The notes: a model not told the origin generated them from the letters alone. Shown: positions 21,790-33,517, numbered from the stretch's first letter. The stretch is 64,000 nt of DNA from Agarophyton chilense (GCA_030374765.1 JARGXX010000115.1:868001-932000), one strand, 5' to 3'. Translations and numbers: made by a program.

Positions 21790-23382
21790 AAAGTCACTAC
21801 TAGTGATGAGCCCTCACTCAAGGAGGCAATGTCCGCCAGTGCGGAGGAGCGTACCATGTGGCAAGCAGCCGTCGATGAAGAGTTTTCATCATTGGAGTCG
21901 AAGCAAACTTGGAAACCTGATGACTCTCCTGCTTCACAACCACTACCAACTCATGTCATACTGAAGGTAAAGCGCAATGCTGATGGGTCAGTTGAACGTT
22001 TTAAGGCTCGTGTTGTAGCCGGTGGAAACCACCAAACATATGGTCAGGACTACATGGAGACTTATGCACCAGTTGTTTCGTTCTCTTTGGTTCGCATATT
22101 CTTGTATCTGACGTTATGCTTGCGCATGTATGTGGTACAGGTGGATGTCAAGACTGCGTTTCTCAATGGCGAACTTGAGGAAGATGTGTGGATCATGTCA
22201 CCTCGAGGTATACCTGGCGTGACTTCACGATGCTTCAAATTGCTCAAGGCTATCTATGGACTGAAGCAAGCGCACTTGGCATGGCACAACAAACTATGCG
22301 AGGATATGAAAAGCATATGTTTTGAAGAGTTACCGAGTGCACCTTGCGTGTTTCGCCGCCAAAACGAGAGCAATGAGGATGCGTTCGTGCTAGTTTATGT
22401 GGATGACTTGCTAATATTCACAACTTCTGCCATGGAACGTGATGCGATTTTAGAGGAGCTTAAGTCGTTTTACGAGCTGCGTGTGGCGGACGAAGTGAAC
22501 TTGTACCTCGGCGTTGAATTCAAATGGACTTTAGATTCAGATGGTCGACCTGTGTCGCTGTATCTTGGTCAGTCACTGTACACGGAAAGCGTGTTGCGCC
22601 GTTTCGGGTTTCAGCGATCCAAGCCGGCATGCACCCCTATGGTAGAATCTTTTTTTACCGGGTGGACATCTGAGAAAGACAAATCCATCCAGGATACTCA
22701 GCTGTACCAGCAGATCATTGGATCGCTTTTGTATTTGGCACTGAGAACTCGGTTGGATATATTAGCACCCGTCCTAATCTTGGCTCGTTTTCAGAAATCG
22801 CCCACGGCCTACTGTCACAAGGCAGCAAAGCGGGTTCTTCGTTACCTTCGCGGTACAACTGAACATGGTGTGCACTATCATTCTGGCAGGGTGAAACTGG
22901 AGGCGTACGTTGACTCTGACTACGCTGCGGACACGCGTGATCGCAAGTCAATGTCTGGTTTCTTAGTGAAGCTTGGCAAAGCGACATGTATGTGGGGCGC
23001 AAGAAAACAGGCTTCGGTGGCGTTGTCTACCGGCGAGGCCGAGTATTATGCTTTGACGCTTGCGTGTCAGGAGGTTATTTGGTTGAAGCGTTTGCTTAAG
23101 GAGATTGGATGGAAAGTGCAAGGTGCTGTGCCCATTCGTTTGGACAACCAGTGCGCCATTGACTGGGCAACTGGTGAACGCTGTCCGTCGGGTCGCGCTA
23201 AGCACATTGACGTTAAGTTGCACTTCGTTCGGGAACTAGTCAAGGATAGTCACATCAATGTGACGTACGTTCCAAGTGAAGACTATGATGCGGACTTCTT
23301 AACTAAACCACTTGGCCCAGGTCTTCACAACAATAACGTGGACCGTGTTGGACTTGGCCGAGCAGTCGAGGAGGAGTGTTGA
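21790..23382 (+). CDS. Copia-B pol, 3' part, array unit 4
   Basis: The fourth repeat of the B reverse transcriptase and RNase H half, open throughout. At one RNase H variant it groups with unit 1 rather than with units 2 and 3, so the units are not simple successive copies and may have exchanged sequence. Confidence 0.91.
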   Translation, partial: KVTTSDEPSLKEAMSASAEERTMWQAAVDEEFSSLESKQTWKPDDSPASQPLPTHVILKVKRNADGSVERFKARVVAGGNHQTYGQDYMETYAPVVSFSLVRIFLYLTLCLRMYVVQVDVKTAFLNGELEEDVWIMSPRGIPGVTSRCFKLLKAIYGLKQAHLAWHNKLCEDMKSICFEELPSAPCVFRRQNESNEDAFVLVYVDDLLIFTTSAMERDAILEELKSFYELRVADEVNLYLGVEFKWTLDSDGRPVSLYLGQSLYTESVLRRFGFQRSKPACTPMVESFFTGWTSEKDKSIQDTQLYQQIIGSLLYLALRTRLDILAPVLILARFQKSPTAYCHKAAKRVLRYLRGTTEHGVHYHSGRVKLEAYVDSDYAADTRDRKSMSGFLVKLGKATCMWGARKQASVALSTGEAEYYALTLACQEVIWLKRLLKEIGWKVQGAVPIRLDNQCAIDWATGERCPSGRAKHIDVKLHFVRELVKDSHINVTYVPSEDYDADFLTKPLGPGLHNNNVDRVGLGRAVEEEC

Positions 23383-24049
23383 GGTTTGGTCGACTGTGCC
23401 CCCAAGCCCTTTGGAGTGTTGGAAATAGTGGAAAACAAAAAGTGGATTTAAGCATGGGCACTTTTGGGCACCCTCCGCGGAAAAACGCATATGCGCCTCA
23501 TCTCAATCTCAACGTGAAACGGCCATCTGATTGGCTACTGCAAATGCCCTCATGCAACGCGGTATGGACAAGTGGTCTGGTTCTAATGGGGCGTGTTGGG
23601 GCTTCGGCCCAAGTGGAGCGATTTGATTGGACGAGAGCGCTGAATGAGCACGGGCTATGCAGTTGGAGAGAATGTGCGAATGTGGGCTGGATACGGGGTT
23701 TGGCCGTAACAGCCGAATCTGGACTGCGCGGGGTGGTTGGCACTGGCGCACCACTTTGGATGATTTTTTGAGTTTTTATTTGATATGCTTCATGTTTGAA
23801 ATTGTTTTGGCGCGCAAGTCCTCGTCGCACAGTGGCAAGGTGTGAGACGTGGGTGACCCGCCGACGGTCAGCACCGGCGGCGGAAGTGCGTGCGCGGTAG
23901 ATATAGTTTTCAATGACGGTCGCCAACGATCGAAGTAAATTGTCAAGGCTGACTACCTTCCTTTGTTTCTCTTCTTTTATTTTTCTCTTCTTCTCGTCTT
24001 TTCCCCCTCTTCTTCCTTTTCCTTTACATAACCTGCGCTCACGTTGTGA
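23377..24049 (+). repeat. Copia-B LTR (+), array unit 4
   Basis: A 673-bp copy of 9841-10513. Confidence 0.92.
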
Positions 24050-25614
24050 ATAAACTGTAGCATTTTCTCATGATCACGCATCTTGGCAGAGAAGAAGGAC
24101 CGTCGGGCGTTGATTTTGTTGAGCAGAGTCTTGCGTTGGAACACATCGCAAATGGCTTTCCACATATCGGCAGCGTTGTCGGCGTCCCGCACATGATCTA
24201 AATGCTCATCACTGAGTGTGAGACCAACAATAGCTCTGGCCTTGGCATCTTTCTTTTTCCGAGTCGACAGCTCATCTTCGTCAGTGGGTCTAACAGAGTC
24301 GAGGTGGCCGTCGAGGTCCTTGATTGCAAGCAGCAGCTCAATCTTCTGCTTTCATACGTGGAAGTTATCCTCAACCAGCTTTTCGATTTTCACCCCACTG
24401 AACGAATCCATGTTGTGCAAAGTGTCACAAGAGGCCGAGAGAGATGACTTGACAGCAACAGACGAGTGAACAACAACAACAGACAACAACAACAAAGTAA
24501 AAGCAACAAACAACAAATAATTCTTCAAGATTGAACAGACAATAGTCTGCGGGCGCACTGGCAGGGCTTACTATACCCGCGTCCCTAAAGGTCGGACCCC
24601 TGGCCCCCAGAGCTCTTCTGGGTAGATAACGGTTTTCTGCAGTCTACCTCCTCCCACGTCACAAGGAGAAGGCGCGTTGCTCCTTACGAGGCTTCCAGAG
24701 GATGGTTGATGACCGAAGATATGCCTTCACCAAGTTGACCCTCTCTGGCCTCTTTCAAGAACTAGCGCGACCTCGAAACCGAAGCTACTTCAACACCAAG
24801 ATACGCTTCTAACGAGCAATCAATGAAGATCGCACGCGGCCTGATCCTGAAAAGGAGGTCAGCCTTCGAAACGTCGCCTCCCCGCGTACTGCGGATCAAA
24901 AGCTCCTTATGGATGCTATTCACAACAGTCCAAGTGCCCAACCACAAAGGTCGGGCTCACACACAAAGTCAAACAACCAGCCAAATGCAGTGCGCCACGG
25001 CACCCCGTCCACAAATGCACCCGCAAAGTTCAACCAGATCTTTCGACCGTCACTGTTATCCGCCCTAAAAGGACCAGTGGGGAACCCGCTTGACAGTACA
25101 CCTGCTTTGGTTCAAGCCGCCAGGCTAACGTCCCCGAGTACAAGGAATCACCCAAAGTACCTCGGATCAACCGCTCGTCGCACAGGCAAAGATGCAGACC
25201 AAACACACAAACACACACAAACGCTGAGCCAAGAACTCCAGGCCCAGACTTCAACAAACACGGTCCTCAACCTCTCAGATCAGAACCCGCAAACACGACG
25301 CAAGGATCCACAAAACAACGAAAGAGAGGGAGACCAAACGAAACGGATAGCGATCGACAAACACGGGCAACAACGAGCACCCAAACACAATCACGATAAC
25401 AACGTCCAGCCACTACCACCACAACGCCCTCAGGGAGTAACGCAAGACCGAAAGAAAATACCAACACCAACCCACGATACGGTCACACACCCGACGAAAC
25501 GGCTACTACGGCGGAAACGAAGAGAATAGAACAGCGAAACGGGTGAACGGCGGTGCAGGAGAGCGGCGAGAGACGAACTAGACGGCAGAGGTCAGCGGGG
25601 CTGGGCCCATAACC
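24050..25614 (-). mobile_element. Copia-A gag start and leader, array unit 4
   Basis: Counterpart of 10514-12078. Its leader carries variants shared with the pol-less A copy to its right (25615-28837), so the right edge of the array has exchanged sequence with that neighbour. The antisense frame is open at 24909-25529. Confidence 0.88.
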
Positions 25615-26396
25615 TGATGGAAAGGGAAATGCTGAAGGAAAGGTTGAGGGAATGAAAAGGAAGTTCGCCAGCTCTGGCTTGGATTTACTTGGAGGCGCTT
25701 GATGGAAAGGGAAAAGCTGAAGGAAAGGTTGAGGGAATGAAAAGGAAGTTCGCCAGCTCTAGCTTGGATTTACTTGGAGGCGCTCAAACTTTCACTTATA
25801 TACTACTTCAAAACGTCAGCTGTCTAGACTCCAACCCAAAGTAAACCCTAGACTACAAAGCAGGGACACTCAATACTACCAATCATATTCAAGCATGATA
25901 TTAACCCTAGTCAATGTTCATTGCAGCGCAAAACAAGGCAATATACAGTGCACACAGTGCACAGCCAATAATTACACTGACGTGTGCACAAATTCAATAT
26001 GCCAGCACACACTACTTGCAATCCGCCTCCATACACATTCACGTTCCAGCACAGTACACCAAGTCTCCTGTAATACACATGTCACGTCTCTTCTCCAAGT
26101 ACATTCGTTACACCTTGTGAGATCTGTTCATAGTACACCAGCTGGACATGTTGAACAGCGTGCACAGTAGTACAAGTAGACCACGTACACACGTGTACCA
26201 CAGACAAACCCAATAGTGCCATACCACTTGTACACACCGCATTGCATGTGCACATTTGCAGTAGCCAATCACATCCCGAGTTCACGTTGAGATCCGACTG
26301 ACACGCATATGCGCTTTTCCAGAGGCACCCTCCAAAACAGCCCATGCTCCCCTGCACTTTTGGTTTTCAGTGACAGCACAGGGTCAACAGCCAACA
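25615..26396 (-). repeat. Copia-A LTR (-) with an internal duplication
   Basis: A 782-bp LTR, longer than its relatives. About 85 bases at its 3' end are repeated in direct order (25615-25699 and 25700-25785), and there is a short duplication near 25945. The short duplication is shared with the 3' LTR at 39454-40150. Confidence 0.87.
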
Positions 26397-28149
26397 CTTC
26401 TTGCAGCAGACGACTCTTCACAAACTCTAGAGTGAGTTGACGATCGCCAATCGTGGTATCAATTGCCACGATGAGGTGCTCGAATCTTTCCGGAAGTCCG
26501 CATAGGATGGCCATAGCGATGTCCTCCTCCTCAACAACAACGTCCATACACTTCAGGTCCGATGCCAGATGACGTACACGGTTGATGAACTGTAGCATTT
26601 TCTCATCATCACGCATCTTGGCAGAGTAGACTGACCGTCGGGCGTTGATTTTGTTGAGCAGAGTCTTGCGTTGGAACACATCGCAAATGGCTTTCCACAT
26701 ATCGGCAGCGTTGTCGGCGTCCCGCACATGATCTAAATGCTCATCACTGAGTGTGAGACCAATAATAGCTCTGGCCTTGGCATCTTTCTTCTTCCAAGTC
26801 GACAGCTCATCTTCGTCAGTGGGTCTAACAGAGTCGAGGTGGCCGTCGAGGTCCTTGATTGCAAGCAGCAGCTCAATCTTCTGCTTTCATACGTGGAAGT
26901 TATCCTCAACCAGCTTTTCGATTTTCACCCCACTGAACGAATCCATGTTGTGCAAAGTGTCACAAGAGGCCGAGAGAGATGGCTTGACAGCAACAGACAA
27001 GTGTACAACAACAACAGACAACAACAACAAAGTAAAAACAGCAAATAACAAATAATTCTTCATGATTGAACAGACAATAGTCTTCGGGCGCACTGGCAGG
27101 GCTTCCTATACCCGCGTCCCTAAAGGTCGGACCCCTGGCCCCCAGAGCTCTTCTGGGTAGATAACGGTTTTCTGCAGTCTACCTCCTCCCACGTCAAAAA
27201 GAGAAGGCGCGTTGCTCCTTACGAGGCTTCCAGAGGATGGTTGATGACCGAAGATATGCCTTCACCAAGTTGACCCTCTCTGGCCTCTTTCAAGAACTAG
27301 CGCGACCTCGAAACCGAAGCTACTTCAACACCAAGATACGCTTCTAACGAGCAATCAATGAAGATCGCACGCGGCCTGATCCTGAAAAGGAGGTCAGCCT
27401 TCGAAACGTCGCCTCCCCGCGTACTGCGGATCAAAAGCTCCTTATGGATGCTGTTCACAACAGTCCAAGTGCCCAACCACAAAGGTCGGGCTCACACACA
27501 AAGTCAAACAACCAGCCAAATGCAGTGCGCCACGGCACCCCGTCCACAAATGCACCCGCAAAGTTCAACCAGATCTTTCGACCGTCACTGTTATCCGCCC
27601 TAAAAGGACCAATGGGGAACCCGCTTGACAGTACACCTGCTTTAGTTCAAGCCGCCAGGCTAACGTCCCCGAGTACAAGGAATCACCCAAAGTACCTCGG
27701 ATCAACCGCTCGTCGCACAGGCAAAGATGCAGACCAAACACACAAACACACACGAACGTTGAGCCAAGAACTCCAAGCCCAGACTTCAACAAACACGGTC
27801 CTCAACCTCTCAGATCAGAACCCGCAAACACGACGCAAGGATCCACAAAACAACGAAAGAGAGGGAGACCAAACGAAACGGATAGCGATCGACAAACACG
27901 GGCAACAACGAGCACCCAAACACAATCACGATAATAACGTCCAACCACTACCACCACAACGCCCTCAAGGAGGAACGCAAGACCGAAAGAAAATACCAAC
28001 ACCAACCCACGATACGGTCACACACCCGACGAAACGGCTACTACGGCGGAAACGAAGAGAATAGAACAGCGAAACGGGTGAACGGCGGTGCAGGAGAGCG
28101 GCGAGAGACGAACTAGATGGCAGAGGTCAGCGGGGCTGGGCCCATAACC
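26397..28149 (-). other. Copia-A gag N-terminal part and leader (pol-less copy)
   Basis: Gag runs from the ATG at 26946 through the segments LLNKINARRS, FINRVRHLASDLKCMDVV and LCGLPERFEHLIVA to about LLQE. The gag piece has about one break. The leader (26947-28149) holds the shared hairpin block near 27070-27150 and the recurring antisense frame (27444-28064). Confidence 0.86.
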
Positions 28150-28837
28150 TGATGGAAAGGGAAATGCTGAAGGAAAGGTTGAGGGAATGAAAAGGAAGTT
28201 CGCCAGCTCTGGCTTGGATTTACTTGGAGGCGCTCAAACTTTCACTTATATACTACTTCAAAACGTCAGCTGTCTAGACTCCAACCCAAAGTAAACCCTA
28301 GACTACAAAGCAGGGACACTCAATACTACCAATCATATTCAAGCATGACATTAACCCTAGTCAATGTTCATTGCAGCGCACAACAAGGCAATATACAGTG
28401 CACAGCCCATAATTACACTGACGTGTGCACAAATTCAATATGCCAGCATACACTACTTGCAATCCGCCTCCATACACATTCACGTCCCAGCACAGTACAC
28501 CAAGTCTCCGGTAATACACATGTCACGTCTCTTCTCCAAGTACATTCGTTACACCTTGTGAGATCTGTTCATAGTACACCAGCTGGGCAGGTTGAACAGC
28601 GTGCACAGTAGTACAAGTAGACCACGTACACACGTGTACCACAGACAAACCCAATAGTGCCATACCACTTGTACACACCACATTGCATGTGCACATTTGC
28701 AGTAGCCAATCACAGCCCGAGTTCACGTTGAGATCCGACTGACACGCATATGCGCTTTTCCAGGGGCACCCTCCAAAACAGCCCATGCTCCCCTGCACTT
28801 TTGTTTTTCAGTGACAGCACAGGGTCAACAGCCAACA
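28150..28837 (-). repeat. Copia-A LTR (-), 5' LTR of the pol-less copy
   Basis: A full-length A LTR. Its right edge (GCCAACA) borders a non-repetitive island. Confidence 0.91.
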
Positions 28838-29230
28838 CATAAGAGAACACTTTCTGAATGCTAACACTATTGGATCTGCTCGGAAAGGATATCGTCGACG
28901 TGGCGTACCCTGGACCCTCTGCCACAACGTCCCTATTTGGATCCCAGTTTGTTAATAGGAACACTATTCCAGCGACCAATCGCTCAGCCTTGCAGACGCG
29001 TTCTGTTAACCCGCCAACTATGACAACATGGATGAAATGGTCCGACTGGATGGATCTGTGTCTGACTGTAGTAGTGAGCAGGACTGCAGTTGCTCCCTTA
29101 AAAAGGGCAAAGATGCTGATGCCATCTGTAAACCGATTAATACTTAGGAGAATGGATTGCAAGAATGCGGCAGGTGGTTGCGGAAGAATCCAGCATCAGA
29201 TGTGCATTATTTAGGCAGAACGGAGCCAAC
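28838..29230. other. Unassigned 393-bp island between two LTRs
   Basis: This does not match any other part of the window. Several overlapping frames are open on both strands, for example + 28858-29214, and - from about 29162 into the LTR. None shows a domain I recognise. Part of one + frame is rich in acidic, Ser and Cys residues (VSDCSSEQDCSC), suggesting a relic of coding DNA, but this is weak. It is probably the host DNA into which the A and A-prime elements were inserted. Confidence 0.4.
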
Positions 29231-29535
29231 TGATGGAAAGGGAAAGGCTGAAGGAAAGGTTGAGGGATGAAAGGAAAGTTCGCCAGCTCTGGCTCGGATT
29301 TACTTGGAGGCGCTCGATCTCTCACTTAAATACAACTCAAAAAACCTCAGCCAACTAGACGCCAACCCAGAGTAAACCCTAGACTACAAAGCAGGGACAC
29401 CCAACACTACCAATCATATTCAAGCACGACATTATCCCTAGCCAAAGTTCAATGCAGCACACAACAAGGCAATACAACAGTGTACAGCACCTCATTACAC
29501 TGACGTATGCACAAATTCAATATGCCAGCACACGC
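29231..29535 (-). repeat. Copia-A-prime LTR (-), partial
   Basis: This matches the 3' end half of the A-prime LTR (compare 53930-54230). Its outer left flank is GAGCCAAC, not a primer site, so this is a 3' or solo LTR. Its interior side is cut by the Copia-B LTR at 29536. Confidence 0.85.
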
Positions 29536-30208
29536 TCACAACGTGAGCGCAGGTTAGGTAAAGGAAAAGGAAGAAGAGGGGGAAAAGACGAGAAGAAGAG
29601 AAAAATAAAAGAAGAGAAACAAAGGAAGGTAGTCAGCCTTGACAATTTACTTCGATCGTTGGCGACCGTCATTGAAAACTATATCTACCGCGCACGCACT
29701 TCCGCCGCCGGTGCTGACCGTCGGCGGGTCACCCACGTCTCACACCTTGCCACTGTGCGACGAGGAGTTGCGCGCCAAAACAATTTCAAACATGAAGCAT
29801 ATCAAATAAAAACTCAAAAAATCATCCAAAGTGGTGCGCCAGTGCCAACCACCCCGCGCAGTCCAGATTCGGCTGTTACGGCCAAACCCCGTATCAAGCC
29901 CACATTCGCACATTCTCTCCAACTGCATAGCCCGTGCTCATTCAGCGCTCTCGTCCAATCAAATCGCTCCACTTGGGCCGAAGCCCCAACACGCCCCATT
30001 AGAACCAGACCACTTGTCCATACCGCGTTGCATGAGGGCATTTGCAGTAGCCAATCAGATGGCCGTTTCACGTTGAGATTGAGATGAGGCGCATATGCGT
30101 TTTTCCGCGGAGGGTGCCCAAAAGTGCCCATGCTTAAATCCACTTTTTGTTTTCCACTATTTCCAACACTCCAAAGGGCTTGGGGGCACAGTCGACCAAA
30201 CCTCAACA
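29536..30208 (-). repeat. Copia-B LTR (-), 3' LTR
   Basis: Exactly 673 bp, bounded on the right by the purine tract (CTCCTCCTC on +). Confidence 0.92.
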
Positions 30209-33200
30209 CTCCTCCTCGACTGCTCGGCCAAGTCCAACACGGTCCACGTTATTGTTGTGAAGACCTGGGCCAAGTGGTTTAGTTAAGAAGTCCGCATCAT
30301 AGTCTTCACTTGGAACGTACGTCACATTGATGTGACTATCCTTGACTAGTTCCCGAACGAAGTGCAACTTAACGTCAATGTGCTTAGCGCGACCCGACGG
30401 ACAGCGTTCACCAGTTGCCCAGTCAATGGCGCACTGGTTGTCCGAACGAATGGGCACAGCACCTTGCACTTTCCATCCAATCTCCTTAAGCACACGCTTC
30501 AACCAAATAACCTCCTGACACGCAAGCGTCAAAGCATAATACTCGGCCTCGCCGGTAGAAAACGCCGCCGAAGCCTGTTTTCTTGCGCCCCACATACATG
30601 TCGCTTTGCCAAGCTTCACTAAGAAACCAGACATTGACTTGCGATCACGCGTGTCCGCAGCGTAGTCAGAGTCAACGTACGCCTCCAGTTTCACCATGCC
30701 AGAGTGATAGTGCACACCATGTTCAGTTGTACCGCGAAGGTAACGAAGAACCCGCTTTGCCGCCTTGTGACAGTAGGCCGTGGGCGATTTCTGAAAACGA
30801 GCCAAGATTAGGACGGGTGCTAATATATCCAACCGAGTTCTCAGTGCCAAATACAAAAGCGATCCAATGATCTGCTGGTACAGCTGAGTATCCTGGATGG
30901 ATTTGTCTTTCTCAGATGTCCACCCGGTAAAAAAAGATTCTACCATAGGGGTGCATGCCGGCTTGGATCGCTGAAACCCGAAACGGCGCAACACGCTTTC
31001 CGTGTACAGTGACTGACCAAGATACAGCGACACAGGTCGACCATCTGAATCTAAAGTCCATTTGAATTCAACGCCAAGGTACAAGTTCGCTTCGTCCGCC
31101 ACACGCAGCTCGTAAAACGACTTAAGCTCCTCCAAAATCGCATCACGTTCCATGGCAGAAGTTGTGAATATTAGCAAGTCATCCACATAAACTAGCACGA
31201 ACGCATCCTCATTGCTCTCGTTTTGGCGGCGAAACACGCAAGGTGCACTCGGTAACTCTTCAAAACATATGCTTTTCATATCCTCGCATAGTTTGTTGTG
31301 CCATGCCAAGTGCGCTTGCTTCAGTCCATAGATAGCCTTGAGCAATTTGAAACATCGTGAAGTCACGCCAGGTATACCTCGAGGTGACATGATCCACACA
31401 TCTTCCTCAAGTTCGCCATTGAGAAACGCAGTCTTCACATCCACCTGTACCACATACGTGCGCAAGCATAACGTAAGATACAAGAATATGCGAACCAAAG
31501 AGAACGAAACAACTGGTGCATAAGTCTCCATGTAGTCCTGACCATATGTTTGGTGGTTTCCACCGGCTACAACACGAGCCTTAAAACGTTCAAATGACCC
31601 ATCAGCATTGCGCTTTACCTTCAGTATGACATGAGTTGGTAGTGGTTGTGAAGCAGGAGAGTCATCAGGTTTCCAAGTTTGCTTCGACTCCAATGATGAA
31701 AACTCTTCATCGACGGCTGCTTGCCACATGGTACGCTCCTCCGCACTGGCCGACATTGCCTCTTTGAGTGAGGGCTCATCACTAGTAGTGACTTTGACTT
31801 GCGATGTACAGTGAGCAGACCCTGCCATGAACCACCTCAGAGGTTGACGGCGCGTGCGCCGCGGGTAGCGTGGTTCCGTATCAGCGTTGGCAGATGTATC
31901 AAGGTCATCAGCAGCACTTTCGTCATCACTTTCGGAATCCTGTGCATCGTCTTCATTGCTGCCGGAGTCTGACTCCGACTGCCTGAGTGCTGGAATCAGG
32001 TGCGAGGATCCGTCATGAACCACCTCCTCCTCAACATTATCGACGGAGAAGGTATCCGATTCGTCATCAATGCTATCACATAATCCCATATCAGAGCTAT
32101 AGTCAGCATCTGAGGCACTTTCATCATCCATGTAGTTGGCAAGAGATGATGCGCCAGGGAACTTGGATTCATCAAAAGTAACATGTCGTGACTCAATAAT
32201 ACGCGGAGTACCATCATTATCAACGACGAGTACCTTGTACACACCATGCTCAAGAGTCTCCAAGTACACTCCCTCAAGTGCACGAGACTCGAACTTGGGT
32301 CCACGCGGAGTCCTTAGCACGAATGCAGTGCATCCAAACACACGCACGTGCTTCAACAAAGGTTTATTTCCAGTTACCAGAAAGTAGGGACTGTTGTTAA
32401 CAGTAGAATGTTGCACTCGATTACGCACAAAGATAACATGTTTCAGCGCATATGGCCACAAACATTCTGGTAGATCGGCTTGGATCAGCAACGATCGAGC
32501 AGCTTCCACCATGGTACGATTGATGCGCTCAGCTATAGCGTTGTGTTCGGGGGTGTATGGAGCAGAGAAAGAAGTGAGGCCATGTTCTGCTGCCAAGTTC
32601 TCTTGCAGGGCAATATATTCTTCTGCACCGTCCGAGTGCAAACTTTTGACATGCACTCCTCCAAGCTGCTTAAACTTTGCCGCAATACCCACAAACACAT
32701 CACTAAGAGCACTGCGATGGATCACCAGACCTAGGAATACATACCGTGAGTGATCATCGAGGAATGTACATGCATATTGAAACTTGTCCGGAAAAGACTT
32801 TTCCAGAGGACCTACAATATCCGAGTGCACAATGTCACCAACCGCGGATGCATGTTCAAAGTGACCTGGGAACGGAAGCTTATGAGCCTTGCCAAGTCGA
32901 CATGCTCGGCATACCTCCTCCATGTCACACAAGTGCGGCACTCCATCTGCGTACTTGTGTACATGTTGCAGATCACGTTGGTTGATGTGAGCCAGTCGTC
33001 GGTGCCACAGTTGAGTCTCCGTAGACTTTGTCGAAAGCGCAAGTTCCACACCAGCATGCCCTAAAGGTTGAGGCAGTGTGTACATGCGAGATACCTTGTC
33101 ACGATCACCAATGCCCACCTCAAAACCATTTGACTCTAGCGTCAAACGTACACTGTGACGACCGAAGAGCGACTCAATACCTTTGTCGGCCAAACACCCG

Positions 33201-33517
33201 GTTGAAACCAAGTTGTATCCCAGAGCAGGGGTCAGTAGGGCATCACTCAGACGTATGTTCGCATTGTCCAAAGGAATGATCACCTCTCCGCGTTGTTTAG
33301 ATGTAACAGATGTGTTATCGGCAAGCATCACTGTTCTTTCGTCGCAAGGTTCAAGTGAACCGGGCAGGAACGCACAAACAGAATGGAAGCAATGTACTGT
33401 CGCACCGCTGTCTGCGTAGGTACTCAGGTCATTCGGCGGAACTATAGTGGTCCTTTCCACAGTTGCACCAGCAATTTCGATTTTTCCAGACTTTCCAGAA
33501 GACTTGCTCGAGGCGCT
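30203..33517 (-). CDS. Copia-B gag end and pol (partial, fossil)
   Basis: An open frame of about 1105 residues. Order on the strand: end of gag linker (SSKSSGKSGKIEIAG), protease with YADSGATVHCF, pre-integrase WHRRLAHINQRDL, integrase with FLDDHSRYVFLG, HSDGAEEY and NAIAERINRTMV. After an acidic Ser-rich linker (around 31880-32110) come reverse transcriptase with VDVKTAFLNGELEEDVW and YVDDLLIF, and RNase H with YVDSDYAAD and KHIDVKLHFVREL. The frame enters at its right end from the inserted Copia-A LTR. The gag start, including the zinc knuckle, is absent. What remains is open throughout, pointing to a young copy. Confidence 0.92.
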   Translation of the reverse strand, partial: SASSKSSGKSGKIEIAGATVERTTIVPPNDLSTYADSGATVHCFHSVCAFLPGSLEPCDERTVMLADNTSVTSKQRGEVIIPLDNANIRLSDALLTPALGYNLVSTGCLADKGIESLFGRHSVRLTLESNGFEVGIGDRDKVSRMYTLPQPLGHAGVELALSTKSTETQLWHRRLAHINQRDLQHVHKYADGVPHLCDMEEVCRACRLGKAHKLPFPGHFEHASAVGDIVHSDIVGPLEKSFPDKFQYACTFLDDHSRYVFLGLVIHRSALSDVFVGIAAKFKQLGGVHVKSLHSDGAEEYIALQENLAAEHGLTSFSAPYTPEHNAIAERINRTMVEAARSLLIQADLPECLWPYALKHVIFVRNRVQHSTVNNSPYFLVTGNKPLLKHVRVFGCTAFVLRTPRGPKFESRALEGVYLETLEHGVYKVLVVDNDGTPRIIESRHVTFDESKFPGASSLANYMDDESASDADYSSDMGLCDSIDDESDTFSVDNVEEEVVHDGSSHLIPALRQSESDSGSNEDDAQDSESDDESAADDLDTSANADTEPRYPRRTRRQPLRWFMAGSAHCTSQVKVTTSDEPSLKEAMSASAEERTMWQAAVDEEFSSLESKQTWKPDDSPASQPLPTHVILKVKRNADGSFERFKARVVAGGNHQTYGQDYMETYAPVVSFSLVRIFLYLTLCLRTYVVQVDVKTAFLNGELEEDVWIMSPRGIPGVTSRCFKLLKAIYGLKQAHLAWHNKLCEDMKSICFEELPSAPCVFRRQNESNEDAFVLVYVDDLLIFTTSAMERDAILEELKSFYELRVADEANLYLGVEFKWTLDSDGRPVSLYLGQSLYTESVLRRFGFQRSKPACTPMVESFFTGWTSEKDKSIQDTQLYQQIIGSLLYLALRTRLDILAPVLILARFQKSPTAYCHKAAKRVLRYLRGTTEHGVHYHSGMVKLEAYVDSDYAADTRDRKSMSGFLVKLGKATCMWGARKQASAAFSTGEAEYYALTLACQEVIWLKRVLKEIGWKVQGAVPIRSDNQCAIDWATGERCPSGRAKHIDVKLHFVRELVKDSHINVTYVPSEDYDADFLTKPLGPGLHNNNVDRVGLGRAVEEEC

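Larger units (their letters stand above)
7567..25614. repeat. Tandem array of four 4512-bp units made of nested copia pieces
   Basis: Units are 7567-12078, 12079-16590, 16591-21102 and 21103-25614, each exactly 4512 bp. Each unit is: A LTR (-, 687 bp), B pol 3' part (+, 1587 bp), B LTR (+, 673 bp), A gag start plus leader (-, 1565 bp). Units are near identical but carry copy-specific substitutions. The joints are A LTRs in the same orientation, so unequal crossing-over between an A LTR sitting in B pol and the 5' LTR of an A element that holds that B copy would create exactly this unit. Confidence 0.93.
25615..28837 (-). mobile_element. Copia-A element without pol (LTR, gag start, leader, LTR)
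   Basis: Read on -: 5' LTR 28150-28837, primer site just inside it (about 28136-28149), leader, gag N-terminal part (26397-26946), then the 3' LTR 25615-26396 directly after gag. Everything from late gag to the end of pol is absent. It lacks the B insertion seen in the array units, so it shows the same gag stretch in unoccupied form. Its outer right flank (CATAA...) is non-repetitive DNA. Confidence 0.88.

Noticed and set aside
7567-25614. Satellite DNA or CRISPR-like array
   Set aside because: The repeat unit is composed of identifiable copia parts, far too long and complex for either.
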